The notes under the pieces: generated by a model
Told to the model about the DNA's origin: nothing
The model's database searches: none
What the model saw: the letters and a program-made list of their open reading frames with translations, nothing else
Program-made: the position numbers and the translations under genes
Assembly: GCA_021827245.1 (NCBI GenBank)
Contig: JAKAWN010000275.1
Location: 1-9,183, forward strand
Direction of reading: 5' to 3'
Source of the DNA: Acidobacteriota bacterium
Lineage (GTDB): Bacteria > Acidobacteriota > Terriglobia > UBA7540
Length of the DNA stretch: 9,183 nucleotides
Shown: piece after piece, positions 1 to 5,012 of the stretch
Layout of the letters: every line of letters starts with the position of its first letter
Numbering within the stretch: position 1 is the first letter of the stretch

Positions 1-1
1 G

Positions 2-2956
2 GAATGGTTTAAGGGGCAAGAGGTGATGACGCAGCCCACCTTGTCTCTCTACGCGGCGTCGACCGTGCTGCTCGAAGAACTGAAACGCGCGGTTGACGAG
101 CCGCTGCGGGACAGCGTCAATAAGGTGTTGAGCTTCTCTGACAGTCGGCAACAGGCTGCTTTGATTGCGAGCCGCCTGCAGCGCACGAACGAAGATTTTA
201 CCTTTCGGCAGCTTATTTATAGCGCATTGAGTGATGTGAAGCGGCCCTTGTCCACAAAGGAGATGCTGGCGCGCCTAGTTGAACGGCTAGATGACGACTT
301 TGCCTTGAAAGGCCTGTTTTGCGAGAAGGATGAGGCCAGCGATCCACCTGCGGTTCGCCGGCGCGTTGCAACCTTACTCTTCCGGGAAACATGTACGGAA
401 TACAGGACCCTCGAATCACTCGGGGTTTGTTCCTTGTTGTATCCCGACGAATTATTCACCTTCGGTCTGAGATTTCTAGCCAATGAGCCTTTAGGAAAAC
501 GACTCCCTGCGAGTGAACAAAAATCTCTCGTGGCAGCAATCATGAACTGGGGCTTTCGCTTTCATCGGTGGGGTATTGCGCCTGAGATCAGCCTTGACTT
601 TGCTGAGCTCGAACGCTACGGGTATCAGGACCGCAGCATTTGCAAGCAAAGCGCTGGCCCGAATACTGCAGGGCTTTCACTGCATCAGGCGAATCGGAAG
701 AGCAGGCTGTATAACTTCTACGCCAGAATCTGCCGACGGGAAAAGGTTTCCTTCCTCCAGGGAGACTTGGACGGGTACAACAGAATGACTGGTGGATTTT
801 GGGACCAAGTGGCGACGCAGCCAGATTTGCTTTTCCGGCAGCGCTTGCGCCAGCCATGGGATGATCGTAGGCTATTCATCATCATGGAGGGGACTGATCC
901 GGACAGTTTCAAACTGCGCCTCAATTGGATGTCCCTGCTGTGGAAATCCGCCCCAGACGACTCGCTCGTTTTCCGTTGTAACGCTTGCGGGTTCCTGACT
1001 CGAACGAATGTCCGGGGTGTCTGCCCGGTTCGTGACTGCATTGGTACGCTCGAAGAGACAAGCCTGCGGGAGCTCGCCGCAACAACTTTTTCTCCGGTTC
1101 GACACTACCTCCACCTGCTGAGGGACAAACCGCCGAAGCCCTTACTGGTTGAGGAGCATACGGCCCAGATTTCACCGCGCACGCGGCGCGAGATTGAGAA
1201 GGAATTCCGTGACGATTGCATAGGTTCCGTCGATGTAATATCCGGCTCTACGACATTCGAACTGGGAATTGACCTTGGTAGCGTGAACGCGATTTTTTTG
1301 GCCAACATGCCGCCGGAGGTCTCCAATTACAGGCAAAGGGCCGGGCGGGCAGGCCGCCGTGCCGGCATGCTGCCAATTGTCCTTACCTATGTCCGCGAAA
1401 GGCCACACGACGCGTATTTCTGGAACCGTGCAAGTGATTTCATCGGCGGCCCGTTGCGGCTGCCCAGATTCTCGCCTCCAAGTCATGAAGTGTTGCTTCG
1501 GCATATCAATGCCGTGTTATTCGCCCGTCTCCTGCAACTTTTCCCAGCCCCGAGCGGTCTTGAAGGACCGGCATCCGGTGATTTTTTGAAATTCTGTCTT
1601 GAGCCGGGCCTCAGAACTGCCATCCTACACGATATTGCCGATCAAACATCCGCCCTGTCAGGCAGTATTCAGAATCTGCTTGCGGCGAATCCTAAAGTCG
1701 AGATTTCACCGGGAATATGCGCCGCGAAGTTTTATGAAAGGCTGGAGCATCTTCAGCGCACATATGCAGTGGCACGTGAGGCAGATGGTTCCATCTCCGT
1801 GTTCAGCGATTACGGAATATTGCCGAGTTACAATTATCCAATTTATGTGGACGAACTCAGACTGTACGAGTGTCCCCGAACGGAGTGGCCCCGGAGCAAT
1901 CTCAAACTGCAGCGTGACAGAAGTATCGCACTATCCGAGTATTATCCCGGTCGCGTGATCATCGCTGGGAAAGCAGTTATCAGGTCTATAGGTTTGTGGG
2001 AGGGTTTTGAGTATCAGCCCTTCCATTACTGCAAGGCCTGCGGCTACATTGACACGCAGCAATCTTCTGACATATCGGAGCCATGCCCACACGGGTGCGG
2101 GGCGCTTGTTCCTCGGAAGGCGGTTAAACCCCTCGGCGGATTCTTGGGAAGGTATGAACGGAGGCTTTTACGCCAAGACCCGGAAATGTTTTTGGTGAAG
2201 GGCGGCGAATACCTATTCGATCCCCGCGGGAGCCCACCGCCTCAATTTCAAGAGCGTGGCAAGGCCATTTGCGCCGCCAGGCAGAGTTCATTCCATATTC
2301 AGCAATCCGGCGCCCGTATGCGGACGTTCACGCCACGCCCCGGTTCAGAGAAGCCTTTGATCCTTAGCCGCGCCAGGGAGGCTGACGTTTCCCTGCCCGG
2401 TCGCCGACAGTACGAATGCCTCGTCCTGCCGGAAAACGGTGGTAGGCAACGGGAGGAAGTCTATCTGATGCATGAATTCACTACAGATATCCTGCGGCTT
2501 CAAATCAAGACGTCAAGCATTGGCCAATTGCTGCTCCGGTCCGAGCCGCTGGGAGAGACGATTTCGGCTGATGACCCCGCCGAGCGAGAAAAAGCCAAGA
2601 CCATTTTTCTTTGGACCCTTGCGCAGGCCCTAAGCACAGGAGGGGCGCGTCACCTGCAAATCGATCCTAATGAGATTGCGTTCACCTTTCGGCATGTACC
2701 CGGAAATCTGCTGCTAAACCGGGAAATCATCCTTTTTGACACGGCGTCCGGAGGAGCAGGATACTGTGACCAGCTTTTTGAAAACCTCAATAAGGTGTTC
2801 GAGCAAGCTTTCGATCTCCTTTCCTGCCCCGACGGCTGTGGTGACAGCTGCTACTCCTGCCTGCGATCCTATAACAACCAAGCGATTCATTCCCGCCTGA
2901 ACCGCTTTTATGTCCGTGAAGGGCTTGGCAGGTTTATCCACGCTAACTGGACGTAG
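2..2956 (+). CDS. SF2 (DEAD/DEAH-type) helicase with DUF1998/MrfA-like Zn-binding C-terminus, 5' partial
   Basis: The reading frame is open to the left edge, so the GTG at 23 is probably not the start and the first helicase lobe (Walker A, DEAH) lies outside. Numbering from codon 23, the second RecA lobe is clear: motif IV-like VLSFSDSRQQAALIA (35-49), motif V STTFELGIDLG (409-419) and motif VI YRQRAGRAGRR (436-446). About 350 residues separate motifs IV and V, much more than in compact MrfA/YprA helicases. That insert carries a Zn ribbon (C319, C322, C334, C339). A second Cys set follows (C670, C673, C688, C692). The C-terminus has the DUF1998 hallmarks DTASGGAGYC (906-915) and a four-Cys cluster (C935, C939, C943, C946). 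Such ATP-dependent nucleic-acid translocases occur in repair (MrfA) and in phage-defence loci (DISARM and relatives). Which role applies cannot be told without the N-terminus and upstream genes. No neighbour in the window forms an obvious operon with it. Confidence 0.9.
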   Translation, partial: EWFKGQEVMTQPTLSLYAASTVLLEELKRAVDEPLRDSVNKVLSFSDSRQQAALIASRLQRTNEDFTFRQLIYSALSDVKRPLSTKEMLARLVERLDDDFALKGLFCEKDEASDPPAVRRRVATLLFRETCTEYRTLESLGVCSLLYPDELFTFGLRFLANEPLGKRLPASEQKSLVAAIMNWGFRFHRWGIAPEISLDFAELERYGYQDRSICKQSAGPNTAGLSLHQANRKSRLYNFYARICRREKVSFLQGDLDGYNRMTGGFWDQVATQPDLLFRQRLRQPWDDRRLFIIMEGTDPDSFKLRLNWMSLLWKSAPDDSLVFRCNACGFLTRTNVRGVCPVRDCIGTLEETSLRELAATTFSPVRHYLHLLRDKPPKPLLVEEHTAQISPRTRREIEKEFRDDCIGSVDVISGSTTFELGIDLGSVNAIFLANMPPEVSNYRQRAGRAGRRAGMLPIVLTYVRERPHDAYFWNRASDFIGGPLRLPRFSPPSHEVLLRHINAVLFARLLQLFPAPSGLEGPASGDFLKFCLEPGLRTAILHDIADQTSALSGSIQNLLAANPKVEISPGICAAKFYERLEHLQRTYAVAREADGSISVFSDYGILPSYNYPIYVDELRLYECPRTEWPRSNLKLQRDRSIALSEYYPGRVIIAGKAVIRSIGLWEGFEYQPFHYCKACGYIDTQQSSDISEPCPHGCGALVPRKAVKPLGGFLGRYERRLLRQDPEMFLVKGGEYLFDPRGSPPPQFQERGKAICAARQSSFHIQQSGARMRTFTPRPGSEKPLILSRAREADVSLPGRRQYECLVLPENGGRQREEVYLMHEFTTDILRLQIKTSSIGQLLLRSEPLGETISADDPAEREKAKTIFLWTLAQALSTGGARHLQIDPNEIAFTFRHVPGNLLLNREIILFDTASGGAGYCDQLFENLNKVFEQAFDLLSCPDGCGDSCYSCLRSYNNQAIHSRLNRFYVREGLGRFIHANWT

Positions 2957-2996
2957 TTCTCATTTCTTGATGGCCCGCCGTGGCTATTGTCAGACC

Positions 2997-3110
2997 TCAT
3001 TTCCAGAGGGTCCTGATATACCCCCTCGTGATCGGCCCGAAGCAGCCGCTCGTGGGCACGATGCCGACCGCCTTCTGGCACTCCTTGGGGTCGGCGAAGG
3101 TGAGGGTGAT
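2997..3110 (-). pseudogene. Possible peptidoglycan-binding-like fragment
   Basis: This short open stretch lies in the same frame as, and just after, the TAA that ends the LamG-like tail. It reads ITLTFADPKECQKAVGIVP and continues with SGCFGPITRGYIRTLWK before a TGA at 2999-2997. The segment G-C-F-G-P-I-T-R-G resembles the G-x-F-G-P-x-T motif of PG_binding_1 repeats, where a short helix precedes and a helix ending in FQ/LW follows. It has no start codon of its own and is only about 38 codons long. It could be the decayed end of a cell-surface protein, or chance. The call rests on one motif judged by eye. Confidence 0.25.
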
Positions 3111-3173
3111 TTACTTTTCGGAGTTATAGATGGCCTCTATCTCCGAGGCGGAGAGCGCGCGGCTGTAGATGGA
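3111..3173 (-). pseudogene. C-terminal remnant of a LamG/ConA-like domain protein
   Basis: The minus strand reads SIYSRALSASEIEAIYNSEK and then TAA. This matches the conserved closing segment of bacterial LamG (concanavalin A-like) domains, roughly D-x-R-I-Y-x-R-A-L-S-x-x-E-I-x-x-L-Y. In the same frame upstream there are only a few unrelated codons before a TAG at 3194-3192, so the domain body is missing. The tail starts about 30 bp after the RT stop codon. The simplest reading is that an exported LamG protein gene was cut when the DGR or its flank was inserted or rearranged here. The motif is specific enough for moderate confidence despite its short length. Confidence 0.55.
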
Positions 3174-3202
3174 TAAAAGACATGAATGTAGCTACCCGAT
3201 AA

Positions 3203-4210
3203 CTACCCCTGGATTAGTCCCAGTTTCTTTCTCAGCCGGTATGAATCTGCGAAGCGAGCATATCCCTTCCATGAAGCAATGGACGCATCGTACGTTTCCT
3301 GCCGCATGCGCCCGCATCTTACCATAGCCTCGTAATACCGCTTCCGCTTCAGGAACCGCTTGACCGTGGACTTTCTCAGGCGCAGGAGCTTTCCACGGAT
3401 TACATATCCGAGGAAATCGACGCCCTTGTCCACGGGGGCAACCTCCGCCTTCTTCGGGTGAAGCGACAGCCTGAGCCGGTCGTTGAGAAAGGCTCGGACT
3501 TCTTCCCTCACGGCGCGGAGATGTTCTTTGTCGGCTCCGAGGATCAGAAAATCGTCCATGTAGCGCAGGTAAAACCGTTCCTTCAGGACACGTTTCACAA
3601 AATGATCTAACTCGTTAAGGTACGCATTCGCAAAGAGCTGACTCGTGAGATTGCCTATCGGTATGCCTCGCGCGTTACTCTCGATGATTGTGCGTACCAG
3701 CCAAAGAAGATCGCCGTCGTGAATCTTTTTGCGAACAATGTCGAGGAGTAGTGTTCCGTCGATGCTCTCAAAGAATCTGGAGATGTCGCACTTCAAGCAA
3801 TAGACACGCGGCAGGTGGCTGCTCTCCCTCTCTCGATTCAGCGTTTGGATGTAACAGTTGAGCCGCTTTACGGCGGCATGGGTTCCCTTTCCCTTCCGGC
3901 AGGCGTAGGAATCGTATATGAAGGCGCGGTCCAATATGGGTTCGATAACGTTGCATACCGCATGATGGACCACGCGGTCACGGAAGGGAGCGGCTTTGAT
4001 GACGCGCCTCTTTGAATCCGTCACCGCGAATGTGCGATACGTTCCATGGACATAGCGCTTCGTCATAAGTTCCCATCGAAGCCTTGCAAGGTTCTCTTCA
4101 AGATTACATCCGAATCTCAAGATAGAGGCGCGATAGCGCTTCAACGCGCGCGCCTCGAGATACGCCCGATGGAGATTTGGGAAATCCGTGACGTCGGAGA
4201 AGAGGCTCAT
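3203..4210 (-). CDS. DGR reverse transcriptase
   Basis: A 335-residue reverse transcriptase of normal DGR length with no extra domains. It copies the template-repeat RNA into cDNA with errors at adenines. Visible RT motifs in order: the R-x-I-K-x-x-x-F-R-D-R-V-V-H region (69-82, motif 1 area), CDISRFFESIDG (141-152) with catalytic D142, the DGR-typical IGNLTSQLFANAYLNELD (185-202) in place of the QG-containing motif of group II intron RTs, and YMDDFLI (217-223) with catalytic D219 and D220. Then come LHPKKAEV (250-257) and FLGYVI (266-271), and a basic thumb (about 275-335). The start ATG at 4210 has no good Shine-Dalgarno sequence, and the gene is probably expressed from a transcript through TR. 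All catalytic residues are intact, so the enzyme should be active. The gene is last in the target-avd-TR-RT order. Confidence 0.97.
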   Translation of the reverse strand: MSLFSDVTDFPNLHRAYLEARALKRYRASILRFGCNLEENLARLRWELMTKRYVHGTYRTFAVTDSKRRVIKAAPFRDRVVHHAVCNVIEPILDRAFIYDSYACRKGKGTHAAVKRLNCYIQTLNRERESSHLPRVYCLKCDISRFFESIDGTLLLDIVRKKIHDGDLLWLVRTIIESNARGIPIGNLTSQLFANAYLNELDHFVKRVLKERFYLRYMDDFLILGADKEHLRAVREEVRAFLNDRLRLSLHPKKAEVAPVDKGVDFLGYVIRGKLLRLRKSTVKRFLKRKRYYEAMVRCGRMRQETYDASIASWKGYARFADSYRLRKKLGLIQG

Positions 4211-4228
4211 GAGATGATGGGGTGTGCG

Positions 4229-4313
4229 CGCCCTTTACCCCGCAGGAGGGCGTATGACGCGCGATCCCGCGGGGGAACGGACTCATATTTTCCTCCCGAA
4301 CGGGTTCGGAAGG
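4229..4313 (-). other. Further stem-forming sequences between TR and RT
   Basis: Three more dyads occur here: CGCCCT (4229-4234) with AGGGCG (4247-4252), the 8-bp palindrome CCCGCGGG (4266-4273), and CCGAA (4296-4300) with TTCGG (4305-4309) around a 4-nt loop. They support a folded spacer RNA. Short dyads are common in GC-rich DNA, so each one alone is weak evidence. Confidence 0.35.
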
Positions 4314-4338
4314 AGGGAATACGGGCCGTAACCGTCTT

Positions 4339-4370
4339 GGCGCAGACACGCTCCCATCGGAGCGTGCGCC
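4339..4370 (-). other. Strong bulged hairpin in the TR-RT spacer
   Basis: On the plus strand CACGCTCC (4347-4354) and GGAGCGTG (4359-4366) form a perfect 8-bp stem around a CATC loop. A second 4-bp stem, GGCG (4339-4342) with CGCC (4367-4370), extends it across a one-sided 4-nt bulge. No U-tract follows on either strand, so it does not look like a rho-independent terminator. Its place just after TR in the sense direction suggests an RT/Avd-binding or structural element of the template RNA. Confidence 0.55.
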
Positions 4371-4431
4371 CGCCGGAAGCAGGCGCGGAAATCCGTAGAC
4401 ATTCCGTTCAGGCCAAACTGATCTTGATGAA

Positions 4432-4546
4432 TACCGGACGCAGCGGAACCCGATGTTGTTGTTCGTGTTGCCCGGAGTGTTGTTCAGATTCAACGCCTCC
4501 GCACCCGCATTCGCACCATTGTTCCAGTTGCCGCCGCGAATGAAAC
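4432..4546 (-). repeat. DGR template repeat (TR)
   Basis: 115 bp that match VR (5014-5128) at 104 positions with no gaps and a constant offset of 582. Read in the sense (minus) direction in the target's frame it would encode asparagine at the variable positions (runs such as N-T-N-N-N), through AAC/AAT codons. This is typical of TRs, because AAY allows the widest set of amino acids by adenine mutagenesis. It lies outside any credible gene, 57 bp after the avd stop and 221 bp before the RT start. Confidence 0.96.
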
Positions 4547-4571
4547 ACCGCCGCGTTATGCCCCTATCCCC

Positions 4572-4586
4572 GCCCGGAGACCGGGC
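4572..4586 (-). other. 6-bp hairpin at the predicted 5' end of the template RNA
   Basis: GCCCGG and CCGGGC are perfectly self-complementary around a 3-nt loop. The hairpin begins where transcription from the TATAAT box at 4598-4593 would be expected to start. It has no following U-run in the sense direction, so a terminator for avd is unlikely. A 5' cap-like stem protecting or positioning the template RNA is an inference. Confidence 0.4.
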
Positions 4587-4592
4587 TCTTTG

Positions 4593-4598
4593 ATTATA
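4593..4598 (-). promoter_or_regulatory. TATAAT -10 box, candidate promoter for TR-RT
   Basis: A perfect TATAAT on the minus strand, 5 bp after the avd stop codon and about 46 bp before TR. I see no good -35 box at 16-18 bp; the best is only about half matched at longer spacing. It may be a weak or activator-dependent promoter, or chance, but its position is what a dedicated template-RNA promoter would need. Confidence 0.4.
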
Positions 4599-4603
4599 TC
4601 CAT

Positions 4604-4942
4604 TTATTGCGGAAATCTCGCCATCCAGCCGGAGAGCATCCGCCCAATCTCATTCATCCGTTCTGCGGCAATGCCGTATTGCCGCACGCTCATAAAACCC
4701 AGGTCTTTCGCAAGGCGGATGAACATGCGGAGTTCGTCAAGTTCGGCGCTCGCCCTCCGCAAAACGGCATGCTTCTCCCGCTCGGCGTTCGCGATGATGA
4801 AGGAACGGATCAGATCGATCGTTGCGTTCTCGATGTGCTGGCCAAGGATGAACCGCTGGCTCTTCGGGAATTTGTTCACCACCGGATGGAGCCACAGGAT
4901 GAAATCGTAGGTCTTTTGGTAGATGACAAGATCATCGAGCAT
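4604..4942 (-). CDS. avd: DGR accessory variability determinant (bAvd-type four-helix bundle)
   Basis: A 112-residue, almost all-helical protein of the Avd size class. Avd forms a positively charged pentameric barrel of four-helix bundles that binds the RT and the template RNA and is needed for mutagenic retrohoming. Family features seen: the FPKSQRFILGQHIENA stretch (25-40) at the start of helix 2, the K-H-A-V-L-R-R-A-S-A-E-L-D-E-L-R-M helix (57-73), and the C-terminal E-I-G-R-M-L-S-G-W motif (98-106). These are close to S23/four-helix-bundle relatives, but the order VR-avd-TR-RT makes the DGR role clear. The ATG at 4942 has no evident Shine-Dalgarno sequence. The gene lies 70 bp after the target stop and is probably in the same transcript. 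Nothing suggests decay. Confidence 0.92.
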   Translation of the reverse strand: MLDDLVIYQKTYDFILWLHPVVNKFPKSQRFILGQHIENATIDLIRSFIIANAEREKHAVLRRASAELDELRMFIRLAKDLGFMSVRQYGIAAERMNEIGRMLSGWMARFPQ

Positions 4943-5012
4943 GACAGAGCGAAGAAAAATCGCGGAAGAAATGCCGAAGATAGATTGAAGATTTCAGATT
5001 GCTACGCGACGG

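Larger units (their letters stand above)
4211..4586 (-). ncRNA. Probable DGR template RNA (TR plus flanks)
   Basis: This interval runs from the predicted transcription start after a TATAAT box (4598-4593) through the template repeat (4546-4432) and the TR-RT spacer (4431-4211). In the Bordetella phage DGR, cDNA synthesis needs RNA on both sides of TR, including much of the spacer before the RT gene. Here the spacer has no credible gene but several stem-forming sequences, which fits that role. The left end is set only by the promoter guess. The right end is set at the RT start and may lie further on, since RT could be on the same transcript. Confidence 0.55.

Noticed and set aside
4104..4493. 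129-codon minus-strand frame running out of TR toward RT
   Set aside because: It starts inside TR and reads the template in the target's frame, then continues through the structured spacer into the RT gene in another frame. The Arg/Pro/Ser-rich sequence looks like GC-rich shadow translation.
4046..4543. 165-codon plus-strand frame over TR and the RT start
   Set aside because: Antisense to TR and RT, with no recognisable domain. Its C-terminal resemblance to the frame at 4607-5125 only reflects the TR/VR repeat.
4572..4586. Hairpin as a rho-independent terminator
   Set aside because: No T-run follows in the minus direction. In the plus direction only a short TCTTT follows, with no plus-strand gene upstream to terminate.
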